Shown in pieces: positions 1-8,466 of a stretch of DNA of 64,000 nt (position 1 is the first letter of the stretch; each line of letters starts with the position of its first letter). Source of the stretch: JACCZH01 sp963729445. Its GTDB lineage: Bacteria > Chloroflexota > Chloroflexia > Thermomicrobiales > CFX8. The position numbers were made by a program, and so were the translations under genes. The notes under the pieces are model-generated. The model saw only the letters and a program-made list of their open reading frames with translations, was not told the DNA's origin and did no database searches. The DNA lies in the NCBI GenBank assembly GCA_963729445.1, contig CAVSNU010000005.1, positions 1,116,001 to 1,180,000 on the forward strand, read 5' to 3'.

Positions 1-212
1 GAGCCGTTCACCGGTCGATCCGCGTAGCGAATGCTTCCGTGAGTCGGGGGTTCGAGCAGTCCGAGCAGGCGCAGCAGAGTCGATTTGCCGGCGCCACTGG
101 GACCAATGAGCGCCAGGGTGTCGCCCTCGTGAATCTGAAGGTCCTGCACCCGGAGCACGGCGCGTTCCCCATAGCACTTGACGACGGCCTGAAGCTGATA
201 GAGCGCGCTCAT
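1..212 (-). CDS. tupC: Tungstate ABC transporter ATP-binding protein (partial, 3' end outside window)
   Basis: This is the first 70 residues of an ABC ATPase that would energise tungstate import at the membrane. Translating the minus strand from the ATG at 212 gives an N-terminal ABC core with a clear Walker A motif, GPSGAGKST, near residue 38. The rest of the gene, with Walker B and the signature motif, lies beyond the left edge. The start codon overlaps the stop of the permease gene (ATGA), so the two are translationally coupled. Substrate assignment comes from the neighbouring TupA-like binding protein, not from the ATPase itself. Confidence 0.88.
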   Translation of the reverse strand, partial: MSALYQLQAVVKCYGERAVLRVQDLQIHEGDTLALIGPSGAGKSTLLRLLGLLEPPTHGSIRYADRPVNG

Positions 213-853
213 CGGGCGAGGTGTCGTTGAAGATGAAACATCGCCGTGTTCAGGACGAAGGTCACGCCGAGCAGAATAGCCCCAAGGATGATCGCTCGCT
301 CGAACGCTCCCTGCCGGGTTTCAAGGACGATCGCCGTGGTGAGCACCCTGGTTCTGCCCTCGATGTTTCCGCCGACCAGCATCACTGCTCCAACTTCCGA
401 GATGATCGCGCCGAACCCGGCAACCAGGGCCACCAGCACACCTCCGCGCGCTTCCCACAGCAACGAGCGTGTGATTTGCGCATCGGTCGCGCCGAGCGAG
501 CGCAGCTGGAGCCGGAGCTCCTGATCGATGCCCCCAATGGCCGCCATGGTGAGACCAATTACCAGCGGCAGGCTGATGATGGTCTGGGCGACGATCATCG
601 CCTGCGGAGTGAACAGCCAGCCCAGACCACCGAGCGGGCCGGCGCGTGAGAGGAGCAGGTAGACGGCCAGCCCCGCCACGACCGGCGGCAACCCCATACC
701 GGTATAAACGAGCGCGGCGACCATCCATCGACCGCGAAAACTCCGAAACCCGAGCCAGGCGCCAAAGGGTATTCCCGCTAGCGCGCTGATCGCCAGGGCG
801 GCGCCAGACACCGCGAACGAGAGCGTTATGATCTGCCAGAGATCCGAATCCAG
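209..853 (-). CDS. tupB: Tungstate ABC transporter permease
   Basis: Integral membrane permease of a TupABC-type importer. The protein is about 215 residues with several hydrophobic spans and a central loop containing the EAA-like segment (LRSLGATDAQ...), typical of the CysW/TupB family. The open frame extends upstream to 964, but that part overlaps the binding-protein gene and is arginine-rich and unlike the family. An AGGAGG sequence lies 5 bases before a CTG codon at 853, where homology-like sequence begins (LDSDLWQII), so I place the start there; a CTG start is unusual and remains uncertain. It sits between tupA and tupC in one minus-strand operon. Confidence 0.85.
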   Translation of the reverse strand: MDSDLWQIITLSFAVSGAALAISALAGIPFGAWLGFRSFRGRWMVAALVYTGMGLPPVVAGLAVYLLLSRAGPLGGLGWLFTPQAMIVAQTIISLPLVIGLTMAAIGGIDQELRLQLRSLGATDAQITRSLLWEARGGVLVALVAGFGAIISEVGAVMLVGGNIEGRTRVLTTAIVLETRQGAFERAIILGAILLGVTFVLNTAMFHLQRHLAR

Positions 854-870
854 TCCTACCTCCTCGCGTA

Positions 871-1746
871 CTACTGCTCTGCAGCCGGCAGAAAGATTGG
901 CTGGCCGAAATGTTCCCGGCCGAACTCGCCGATCATCGCCTGCACGTCCGGCGCCGTCAGCCACTGGATAAATGTCGCGGCGAGCTCCTCGTTGACATCC
1001 GGGTGCAGGGCTGGGTTGACCAGGATCACACCGTAGGGATTATGCAGCTGGAGGTCCGGGTTCTCCTCGATGCTATCGCCGCCGAACAGGATGACGAGGC
1101 TGGGTAACTCTGCCCGCATGCTCATAAATGTTGCCCGATCGGTGAGGGTGTATGCCCGCAGCTCGTTGGCGACGATAAGCGTTTCGCCCATGCCCTGACC
1201 GAGCGACTGGTACCAGCCCGTGAGTGCCGCAGGTGCCGTTCCAGCCTGGTCCCAGATTGCGAGCTCCTTGTCATGGGTGCCAGACTGATCTCCGCGGGAG
1301 ACAAAGGGCGCGCGCGTCTCCGCGATCCGGGTAAACGCGTCGGGGGCAGCGGCTGCGTCCCGGACGCGTGCAACGTCCGAGTCCGGTCCAACGATGACGA
1401 AGTCGTTGTACATCACATCACGGCGGTTGATCCCAAACCCCTTGCTGACGAACGCATCCTCACGCGCGCGAGCGTGTACGAGCACGACATCGACGTCGCC
1501 GTGCTCCCCAAGCGTCAGCGCTTGCCCGGTGCCGACCGCGATCACATCCACCTCGGCGTCATACTGTTCCTCAAAATCGGGAAGAATCGCGGCGAGCAGG
1601 CCGGAGTCCTCGGTGGACGTCGTCGTTGCCAACCGGAGCGCAGGTTTGCTACCCGACCCCGGGCCGGCACAGGAGATCGTGGTGATGGCTACAACGACCG
1701 CGAGGATCGCCAACCGGAATGCAATCGGAGGTTCAAGGATGTTCAT
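871..1746 (-). CDS. tupA: Tungstate-binding lipoprotein of ABC transporter
   Basis: Extracytoplasmic substrate-binding protein, 291 residues. The N-terminus is a lipoprotein signal peptide: a hydrophobic stretch followed by a lipobox-like ISCAG with Cys near residue 26. The mature part begins with the ATTTSTEDSG motif and a VGTGQAL segment, both hallmarks of the TupA/tungstate-binding branch of family II binding proteins and used in oxyanion binding. It is first in a tupA-tupB-tupC operon. Molybdate transport cannot be excluded from sequence alone, but the TTTS motif favours tungstate. No convincing Shine-Dalgarno sequence precedes the chosen ATG, so the start could be slightly off. Confidence 0.9.
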   Translation of the reverse strand: MNILEPPIAFRLAILAVVVAITTISCAGPGSGSKPALRLATTTSTEDSGLLAAILPDFEEQYDAEVDVIAVGTGQALTLGEHGDVDVVLVHARAREDAFVSKGFGINRRDVMYNDFVIVGPDSDVARVRDAAAAPDAFTRIAETRAPFVSRGDQSGTHDKELAIWDQAGTAPAALTGWYQSLGQGMGETLIVANELRAYTLTDRATFMSMRAELPSLVILFGGDSIEENPDLQLHNPYGVILVNPALHPDVNEELAATFIQWLTAPDVQAMIGEFGREHFGQPIFLPAAEQ

Positions 1747-1966
1747 GTACCAACAGCTGCTAGGGCCTGGGGCCAGTGAGAATCAACGTTGACAGATGAT
1801 AATGGATCGAGGGGTGTGCTTGTGAGCCAGGCGGTCACTCAGCTGGGTTTGTGGGTTCATCAGCGTTGCTATCATGAAGTAAGGGGATACTTCGAGGACA
1901 CCAGTCTGCCGCTCCACGCGGTCGACCTTGCGATTGTTCGCTGTATGACATTGAGGCTGGGAAACC

Positions 1967-2947
1967 ATGACACGACAGGCCCCAACGTTGAGCTCGGTCT
2001 TTGAAGATGACACGAAGTTCGGGTGGCTCGATAAGGTAGCCGAGCCGGTGCAGCAGGTCGCGCATCGTCTCTACCGCTCGATTCCGATGGGTATGCAGAT
2101 TAAGAGCCTCTTGAATGGAACACCATTTCGGCACAGGCTGCACCCCGCCGTTGTCGTCGTGCCGCTGGGAGCCTGGACAACAGCATTCCTGTTCGATGCG
2201 CTCGAAGGAATGTCGTCTGTAAAGGACCGTGACGCGTACCGCAAGGCTGCCGATACGGCGGTGGCCTTCGGTATTGTCGGAGCGTTACCGGCCGCGAAGA
2301 CCGGGGTGGCCGACTGGGTGGACCTCTACAATCATCGCAGGCGGGTCGGCATGGCGCACGCGCTGCTGAACGTGGCCGCGCTGATCTGCTACAGCGGATC
2401 CCTGGCATTGCGTATGTCGAACCCCGGCCGCCGCGGACCGGCACGCGCGTTGTCAACCGCCGGCTTTGGCATGATCATGCTCAGCGGTGCTCTCGGCGGT
2501 GAGCTGGTCTACACCCTTGGGACGAACGTGCCGCACACGATCTACCCGAAACCGCCCAATGAATTCGTTGATGTGTTGAGCACCGACGAGCTGCCTGAAG
2601 GAGCGGCGGCCGTGGTCGAGGTTGGCCGCGTTCCCGTGATGCTGGTCCGCCGTGAAGGTCAGATCTACGCCGTGGATGCCTGGTGTCCGCACGCCGGCGG
2701 ACCGCTGGCGAAGGGGACCTTCGAGGGTAATGTAGTTGAGTGCCCATGGCACCAATCGCGCTTCTGCCTGGCCGACGGTAAGCCTGTGCAAGGCCCGGCG
2801 GTCACTCCGTTGCGAACCTTCGACGTGCGGGAGCAGGACGGCCGCATCTCGATCGCTCCCAGCTACGAAGGCAAGACCTGGCCTCCGCCGCCCGAGCCCC
2901 CTGCTCCTGGTCCAAAGATCGTTCGGATCTCCGGACAGCAGGCATGA
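1967..2947 (+). CDS. Rieske [2Fe-2S] protein with DUF2231-type membrane domain
   Basis: A 326-residue two-domain protein. Roughly residues 55-190 form a DUF2231-like region of about four transmembrane helices (start HPAVVVVPLGAW). Residues 205-305 form a Rieske domain with the cluster ligands visible as CPH near residue 240 and CPWH near residue 258. It probably takes part in electron transfer at the membrane, with the donor and acceptor unknown. Its stop codon overlaps the start of the next gene (ATGA), so it is likely co-transcribed with the flavoprotein and methyltransferase. This domain pairing recurs in actinobacterial and Chloroflexota genomes, generally without an assigned role. Confidence 0.88.
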   Translation: MTRQAPTLSSVFEDDTKFGWLDKVAEPVQQVAHRLYRSIPMGMQIKSLLNGTPFRHRLHPAVVVVPLGAWTTAFLFDALEGMSSVKDRDAYRKAADTAVAFGIVGALPAAKTGVADWVDLYNHRRRVGMAHALLNVAALICYSGSLALRMSNPGRRGPARALSTAGFGMIMLSGALGGELVYTLGTNVPHTIYPKPPNEFVDVLSTDELPEGAAAVVEVGRVPVMLVRREGQIYAVDAWCPHAGGPLAKGTFEGNVVECPWHQSRFCLADGKPVQGPAVTPLRTFDVREQDGRISIAPSYEGKTWPPPPEPPAPGPKIVRISGQQA

Positions 2948-4131
2948 CGCACCTCGTGGAGGTAATCACCATCGACAACCAGCAGGTGCAGGAAACTGCT
3001 GCTCGCGTGGTGGCCCGGGCCGGCGAGGTTGCCGACCGCTGCGCCGCGCTAGCCGCAGAGCCCGACGCTGAAGAGGCATTTCCAGCCCGCGCATTTGAGC
3101 TCATCGCTGACGCCGGCTTGCTGTACGCGCCACTGTCACGCGCTCTCAGGGGCGCCGGCCTTGACGGGGGAGCCACAACGCGGCTGGCGTTGTTGACACT
3201 GCTGAAAGAGATCGGCCGGGGTGACCTCTCGGTCGGGCGACTCTACGAGGGTCACGTGAACGCCCTGCAACTCATCCAGACGTTTGGCCGGCCTGAACAA
3301 GTTTCACGCTGGGCTGAGGATGCCTGCGAGCGGCAGGCGCTATTTGCTGTCTGGAACACTGAAGCCGGAGATGGAGTCAAGCTCACCCCGTCCGGTGGGG
3401 GCCGCTACCGGCTTGAGGGAGCCAAAACCTTCGCCTCGGGCGCGGGGCATGTCCAGCGTCCGATTGTGACCGGCGTGCTGCCGGATGGCGGCTGGCAGAT
3501 GGTAGTCGTACCGGCAGACGAGGTCAGCGTCGCGGTTGACCGATCCTGGTGGCGGCCGATCGGCATGCAGGCTTCGGCGAGCTACAAGATTGATTTCAGC
3601 GGGGTTGAAGTGGGGTCGGATTGTCTTCTCGGTGAGCCGGGCGATTATTTCCTCCAACCCTGGTTCTCCGGCGGCGCAATCCGGTTTGCCGCCGTGCAGT
3701 TAGGCGGAGCCGAGGCTCTCCTGAACGAGACGCGCCGCTACTTGCAGTCGATGGAGCGCACCGGCGACCCATACCAACAGGCGAGGATTGCCGAGGGCGC
3801 CATCGCACTGGAAAGCGGGAGTCTCTGGTTACAGGGCGCGGCGGAGGTGGTTGATATTGGTCCGGGTCGGAGCTCGACCGGCGAGGTTAACCGCATGGTG
3901 AACTACGCCAACATGACCCGCCTGGCGATCGAAACGATTTGCATGAACGTCATCCGGCTTGCCGAGCGAGCCGTTGGTGCACGGGGGTTGCTGCAACCGT
4001 CGCCCATTGAGCGGATTATCCGCGACCTGACCCTCTACCTGCGCCAACCCGCGCCGGACGCGGCACAGGCTAGCGTCGGCCGGCTGGTGCTCGAGTCCGA
4101 CAAACTGATCCACAAGGTCTGGCATGACTGA
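2944..4131 (+). CDS. Acyl-CoA dehydrogenase family flavoprotein
   Basis: A 395-residue protein with the acyl-CoA dehydrogenase layout: an N-terminal helical domain (about 1-115), a central beta domain (about 115-230, including FAVWNTE and a GAKTFASGAG segment typical of FAD contact) and a C-terminal helical domain. The C-terminal half has the helical pattern but I cannot point to the usual catalytic glutamate with confidence, so dehydrogenation of a CoA ester is not assured. It overlaps the Rieske gene upstream by 4 bases and the methyltransferase gene downstream by 8 bases. The combination with a NodS-like methyltransferase and a GT2 enzyme suggests a small modification cassette rather than beta-oxidation. 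Confidence 0.85.
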   Translation: MTHLVEVITIDNQQVQETAARVVARAGEVADRCAALAAEPDAEEAFPARAFELIADAGLLYAPLSRALRGAGLDGGATTRLALLTLLKEIGRGDLSVGRLYEGHVNALQLIQTFGRPEQVSRWAEDACERQALFAVWNTEAGDGVKLTPSGGGRYRLEGAKTFASGAGHVQRPIVTGVLPDGGWQMVVVPADEVSVAVDRSWWRPIGMQASASYKIDFSGVEVGSDCLLGEPGDYFLQPWFSGGAIRFAAVQLGGAEALLNETRRYLQSMERTGDPYQQARIAEGAIALESGSLWLQGAAEVVDIGPGRSSTGEVNRMVNYANMTRLAIETICMNVIRLAERAVGARGLLQPSPIERIIRDLTLYLRQPAPDAAQASVGRLVLESDKLIHKVWHD

Positions 4132-4711
4132 GCGACGACGGTCGCTGCCGCCCATCTACTTCGAACGGATGTATGCCGAGCAGGACGACCCCTGGGGGTT
4201 TGAGACCAGGCCGTATGAGGCCGAGAAGTATCGCGTAACCCTCGCAGCGCTCCCGCGTGACGGCTACCGGTCGGCGTTTGAGATCGGCTGCTCGATCGGT
4301 GTATTGACCGAACAGCTCGCCGGCCGCTGCCAATCCCTGCTAGCGGTTGATGTCTCCGAGCGGGCACTCGCGCGTGCGCGTCAGCGTTGTCGTCATCTTC
4401 CACACGTTGCGTTCCAGCTGATGCAGGTTCCACAGGCATTCCCGGAGGGCCGCTTCGATCTGGTTGTGGTTTCGGAGGTTGGCTACTACTGGTCTCCAAG
4501 CGACCTTCTCCTGGCACGCCGCCGCATCGTAGAACGCCTGGCACCGGGCGGTCAGGTGTTGCTCGTCCACTGGTTGCCGTATGTCGAGGACTACCCCTTG
4601 ACCGGGGACGAGGTACACGACCTGTTCCGGGCGGGCGCTAACGATCTAATCCACCTGCAGGGCCAGCGGGCCGGCCTCTACCGGCTCGATCTTTTCCAGA
4701 GGCTCGGGTAA
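4124..4711 (+). CDS. NodS-like SAM-dependent methyltransferase
   Basis: A 195-residue class I methyltransferase. The N-terminus reads DDPWGFETRPYEAEKY, a signature of the NodS family that N-methylates chitooligosaccharide backbones in rhizobia. The SAM-binding motif I appears as FEIGCSIGVLT near residues 50-60. The real substrate here is unknown. It overlaps the flavoprotein gene upstream by 8 bases. Its 3' end overlaps the convergent glycosyltransferase gene by 66 bases, an unusually long tail-to-tail overlap. Confidence 0.87.
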   Translation: MTERRRSLPPIYFERMYAEQDDPWGFETRPYEAEKYRVTLAALPRDGYRSAFEIGCSIGVLTEQLAGRCQSLLAVDVSERALARARQRCRHLPHVAFQLMQVPQAFPEGRFDLVVVSEVGYYWSPSDLLLARRRIVERLAPGGQVLLVHWLPYVEDYPLTGDEVHDLFRAGANDLIHLQGQRAGLYRLDLFQRLG

Positions 4712-5932
4712 CACTGTCGCGCGGCGGAGAAAATCAAGCCGGCAGCGTAGCTGCCAGTTCGCATCGCGGATATCCACGAGCGGCCATCTCTCAAGCCAGC
4801 ACCCTGTTTCCTGCTGGGCACGCTCCACTCGTTCTAACAGCATGCCGAAGGGTTGCGGCTGGCGGAGCGTGTGCTTGAGCCAGCCCGGATCGAGCCCAAG
4901 GTCGGCAGCCAGAGAGTTGAGTCTCGGGGTGCTGATACTGGTCGTGTGACGCTGCAGGTGCCAGGCGAGTCGCAGCTGCTGACGTGCCCCAACGCGTGCC
5001 TCGATCCCTGGCACGGACTCGACGCTGTGATAGTTGGTCCGCAGGTTCAGCCCCTCCCATTGGCCGAGCTGGACGGCAAAACCGAACTCTGTCCGGCCGA
5101 TACTACGAGCGGAGGTCGTCACCTGGACCGCCAGGCTATGACGGAATCTGGCATCCACCCGCATAAGAGCATTGTAAAAGGCAACGTCTTCGAGCCACGG
5201 CTGCGCCGGCAGACCACCGGCTCGCAGGTATGCCTCGGCAGTGACCGCGAGACTCGCACCGAAGTGTTGGAAATGCCGTGGCCAGGGATCGTGCCTGTCT
5301 GGGTCGAGTCGTGACTCCAATTCGGTGGCCATCCAACGATAACCGACGTCATGAAGATGAGATCTACGGCCAGCTTCGCACAGAGCCTGGAGCTCGCGCG
5401 AATCAGCGCGTATCCTGCCGCCGACGGCGTCCGCGCCCAGGAGGATTTCTTTCCTGTTGGCCGCAATCCACGTATCGAAAACGCGGGTGTCGCCGTCGGT
5501 CGTCGCGATGATCCCGCGTGCTTTGCCAAGTTGGGTTAACCGGTGACAAGCCTCATCCATGAGTATCCGGCGCGCCTTGCCGACATGGGAGTCAGCAGCG
5601 GGCAGGTCCAGCTCGATGACGTGCAACGCGATCTCAGGGCGACAGGCGGCGAAGTCGCGGGCGATTGCTGCTGAATCGTCTCGACAGTTATTCGCCAGGA
5701 CGATGATTTCGTAGGTCTGCGGGTCGAGCCGGCGCCCGTCAAGATCGACCTGGTCTGACAGTGCCGTCAGCGTGGCCTCGAGGGTGTCACGTTCATCGCG
5801 CACCGGAACAACCACACATACGTCGCAATGAGACGCTGGTGGTTTGATGACGAGTGGCTGAGGGTATCGATCGCTATCCAGGAACCAGAAGGGCTGTGCG
5901 GCATCTGTCAGGCTCAGCTCGTGCTGTGTCAT
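4646..5932 (-). CDS. Family 2 glycosyltransferase
   Basis: A 428-residue GT-A type glycosyltransferase. The nucleotide-sugar binding start is VVVPVRDERDTLEATL near residue 40, followed by a metal-binding DGDT near residue 147. There is no obvious transmembrane segment. An AAGGAG sequence 7 bases before the ATG at 5932 supports the start. It is convergent with the NodS-like methyltransferase, overlapping 66 bases. From general knowledge, glycosyltransferase, NodS-like methyltransferase and acyl-CoA dehydrogenase genes, often with a PIG-L deacetylase, cluster in many bacteria; no PIG-L gene is visible here. Product unknown. Confidence 0.85.
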   Translation of the reverse strand: MTQHELSLTDAAQPFWFLDSDRYPQPLVIKPPASHCDVCVVVPVRDERDTLEATLTALSDQVDLDGRRLDPQTYEIIVLANNCRDDSAAIARDFAACRPEIALHVIELDLPAADSHVGKARRILMDEACHRLTQLGKARGIIATTDGDTRVFDTWIAANRKEILLGADAVGGRIRADSRELQALCEAGRRSHLHDVGYRWMATELESRLDPDRHDPWPRHFQHFGASLAVTAEAYLRAGGLPAQPWLEDVAFYNALMRVDARFRHSLAVQVTTSARSIGRTEFGFAVQLGQWEGLNLRTNYHSVESVPGIEARVGARQQLRLAWHLQRHTTSISTPRLNSLAADLGLDPGWLKHTLRQPQPFGMLLERVERAQQETGCWLERWPLVDIRDANWQLRCRLDFLRRATVLPEPLEKIEPVEAGPLALQVD

Positions 5933-6037
5933 GCAGTCTCTCCTTCGGCCCAGGAACCCCTGTTACTGCAGAGTCCGTTTTTCAACTATAGCGTCTGGAG
6001 AGGGTGGGTAGCGGCGAACCTGCCGCGGACAAAGGTT

Positions 6038-6068
6038 GAGGGCCTCGCCGGTGTGGAGCGAGGCCCTC
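6038..6068. terminator. Perfect 11-bp stem hairpin, possible terminator or leader structure
   Basis: GAGGGCCTCGC at 6038-6048 pairs perfectly with GCGAGGCCCTC at 6058-6068 across a 9-base loop. No T-run follows on either strand. It lies upstream of both divergent genes rather than after a gene. It may therefore be an attenuator in the leader of the glycosyltransferase mRNA, or an insulating terminator of the T-less kind common in high-GC genomes. Confidence 0.5.
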
Positions 6069-6307
6069 GGCCGAGGAGGGAGAGGCGGCACATCGGGGTG
6101 CGTCAGACGACCATTCGATCCGGCTGGTCAGGCTGGGAAGGATCACGAATGGTGGGGTGCCGGCCGACGCTGATGTGTCTATATGTAGAGTATCGATCCC
6201 GGATGACCGCCTTATGCGTATAGAAGCAGCGATCCGTTGACGATACGTTCAGATTCCAGCGTCATCTCATATCGATATAGAAAAGTCATATTTCTCACAG
6301 CTGTGCC

Positions 6308-6336
6308 TTGCGGGCCCCGCTAACCTGGTACATAAT
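6308..6336 (+). promoter_or_regulatory. Candidate sigma-70 type promoter of the CdaR-like gene
   Basis: TTGCGG at 6308-6313 and CATAAT at 6331-6336 are separated by 17 bases, close to the standard -35 and -10 elements. They lie about 88 bases before the ATG at 6424. This is seen only as a sequence match. Confidence 0.4.
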
Positions 6337-6423
6337 CAAGTGTAGATGTTGTATTGTGTTGTGGCAACCGCCATGAAACTGGTTTGTTTATGCGAGGGAT
6401 AGCCTGGTGTATGGGGCGCGCCC

Positions 6424-7629
6424 ATGTCGACTGTCGATACCGTCCGCTATCAGCCGGTCGCCGACAAGGTTGCCAACAAGCTGCATGAGCTGCTCGATGT
6501 GTCGGTGGTAGTAGCCAACCATGCGGGCATCGTGATTGCGAGCAGCCAGCCAGAGCATGTTGGCAAACCGGTTCGGGCCGTGTGTCCAACCCGCAAGGGC
6601 GCGACGGTTCGGGTGGGGTTGTCGTTCGATTGTGACCGGTTGTCGGGCGAAGTCATTGTCGAGCAACCCGACGAGGCGAATCCAGCGTCGAGACGCCTGA
6701 CCCGGGCCCTGGTGGAGATGGTGATTAACCAGGCAACCGTGGCGGAGTGGTTGCCTGCCCAGGCAGAGCTCAGAAACAAATTCATCTACGACACGCTGCA
6801 CGGCACGATCACCGATCCAGAAGTGCTGCTGCGCGAAGGTCAGATCCTCGGCATGGATCTGTCCCAGCCGCGCTCGGTTATTCTTGTCAATGCGAGCGAC
6901 TTTATTCAACCATCAGGCAGTGAGGTATGGACGAGCGGCGAATCGAGTCTGGTACGCGCTCGGCAGCGCGCCCGTTTCATCATCGCGAGCATTGTCGGAT
7001 TTTTCGAATTACCGGACGACACGATCTGTGCCTACATCGGTGGAGGCGAGATCGTGGTGCTGAAGGCGATCACCCGGCAAACGCTGCAGCGGTGGTCCGC
7101 CGCCACCACGTACTCGGCGACCGACTCCTGGGTCGACCTGGCTGCCCTGAGGCGTGCGGCGACGGCTTTGCTCAAGAGGTTGTGCAACGATTCGCGCGCG
7201 TCGATTTCGATCGGCATCGGCCGCTACCACTCTGGCGCGCACGGGTTGACACGCTCGTATAGCGACGCGCGCATTGCCCTATCCGTCGGCAATCGGTATT
7301 ACGGGACCGGGAAGGTTCACGCGATCGACGACCTTGGCATAGCGGCCTTCGTCGGCGGAGCCGATGAGCAGACGAAGCTCGATCTAGCCTCGCACCTTCT
7401 AGAGCCGCTGGGCGACGAGCCGGAGCTCCTCCACACCCTCACCACCTTTTTCGACGAAGGCTGCTGCCTCTCGATGACTGCCTCTCGACTCTCGATTCAC
7501 CGCAATACCCTTGGGCACCGGCTGCACAGGATCACAACCATGGTTGGTCTTGACCCACGTGAATTCGACGACGCGGTGTTGCTGCGCCTGGCGCTGCTCG
7601 TCCAGGCGTTGCCGGACCAGGATTCGTGA
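6424..7629 (+). CDS. CdaR/PucR-family transcriptional regulator
   Basis: A 401-residue regulator. Residues 5-135 match the 'putative sugar diacid recognition' sensor domain of CdaR (ANKLHELLDVSVVVANHAGIV...). The C-terminus, about residues 335-395, is the PucR-type helix-turn-helix (LSIHRNTLGHRLHRI). The central part resembles the GGDEF-derived regulatory region common in this family. CdaR of E. coli activates glucarate/galactarate use, but no sugar-diacid catabolic genes are nearby. The next gene downstream on the same strand is gmhA, 177 bases away, so it could control the heptose cluster or a distant regulon. Confidence 0.88.
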   Translation: MSTVDTVRYQPVADKVANKLHELLDVSVVVANHAGIVIASSQPEHVGKPVRAVCPTRKGATVRVGLSFDCDRLSGEVIVEQPDEANPASRRLTRALVEMVINQATVAEWLPAQAELRNKFIYDTLHGTITDPEVLLREGQILGMDLSQPRSVILVNASDFIQPSGSEVWTSGESSLVRARQRARFIIASIVGFFELPDDTICAYIGGGEIVVLKAITRQTLQRWSAATTYSATDSWVDLAALRRAATALLKRLCNDSRASISIGIGRYHSGAHGLTRSYSDARIALSVGNRYYGTGKVHAIDDLGIAAFVGGADEQTKLDLASHLLEPLGDEPELLHTLTTFFDEGCCLSMTASRLSIHRNTLGHRLHRITTMVGLDPREFDDAVLLRLALLVQALPDQDS

Positions 7630-7806
7630 TATCTCAACCCGCTCCACTTCTTCTGTGCTTGTGTCGAAACCTTTAGCCATAACCGGCCTCGAAGATGTGC
7701 ATCTGCACAACCCCATTCTTCTTCGCCGGTCATAGGCTAGACGGTATGGTCACTCGTGTGTGGCTGTCTCCGATCCGCTGGCTGGTGTCGAAGGGGACCT
7801 CAAGCA

Positions 7807-8466
7807 ATGGCCACTGAACCAACCTTGACAAGCGATGTCGACGTCGCCTCGCGCGGCTCGCGCGCGGTCACAGACAACTTCCGCGCCAGGCTGCAGGAGC
7901 GCAGGGACAGTCACCTGGCGGCACTCGGGCGTATTGAGGAGTGTTGGCCCGCACTCCTCGGCGCGGCAGCGTTGTTGACCTGCTCGCTGAAACGGGGACG
8001 GAAAGTGCTGACCGTCGGGAATGGTGGTAGCGCGGCCGAGGCGCAACACTTCGCGGCTGAGCTCGTCGGCCGCTTCAAGCTGGAGCGCCGGGCGTACCCC
8101 GCGATGGCGCTCACCACAGACAGCTCGATCCTGACCGCGATTGGAAACGACTATTCCTTCGCCGATATCTTCGCGCGCCAGGTTGAAGCCTTCGCACAAC
8201 CGGGGGATCTCGTCATCGCGTTTAGTACCAGCGGCGAATCGGAGAACGCGATCAACGCGGCGCGGACAGCCCGCGCGTGCGGGGCGTCGGTGTTGGCGAT
8301 CACCGGGGAGCGCGCCTGCCGGATCGAGCAGTATGCCGACGTTGTTGTGCATGCGCCTAGTGTTGACCCTCCCACGATCCAGGAGTTGCACACCATGTTT
8401 ACCCACATGCTGTGTGACATCAGCGAATCGGAGCTCGCCGGTCTCGACGAACGGAGACGGGTATGA
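7807..8466 (+). CDS. gmhA: Sedoheptulose 7-phosphate isomerase, copy 1
   Basis: A 219-residue SIS-domain isomerase that converts D-sedoheptulose 7-phosphate to D-glycero-D-manno-heptose 7-phosphate, the first step of activated-heptose synthesis. Visible motifs are GNGGSAAEAQHFAAEL near residues 75-90, the AIGNDYSF segment, the phosphate-binding STSGESEN and the C-terminal QELHTMFTH carrying a catalytic/metal-site histidine. The open frame runs back to 7756, but the ATG at 7807 is preceded by a GGGGAC-like ribosome site. It overlaps gmhB by 4 bases and begins the heptose operon. A second SIS isomerase lies at 17957. Confidence 0.92.
   Translation: MATEPTLTSDVDVASRGSRAVTDNFRARLQERRDSHLAALGRIEECWPALLGAAALLTCSLKRGRKVLTVGNGGSAAEAQHFAAELVGRFKLERRAYPAMALTTDSSILTAIGNDYSFADIFARQVEAFAQPGDLVIAFSTSGESENAINAARTARACGASVLAITGERACRIEQYADVVVHAPSVDPPTIQELHTMFTHMLCDISESELAGLDERRRV

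Larger units (their letters stand above)
5933..6423. other. Divergent intergenic region, 491 bp
   Basis: No gene recognised. The region separates the divergently transcribed glycosyltransferase and CdaR-like genes. It holds an 11-bp perfect hairpin at 6038-6068 and, from about 6170 on, an AT-richer stretch with several TATCGAT-like palindromes (around 6190 and 6272), a candidate promoter at 6308-6336 and the start region of the regulator gene. Regulatory sites are likely here. Confidence 0.6.
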
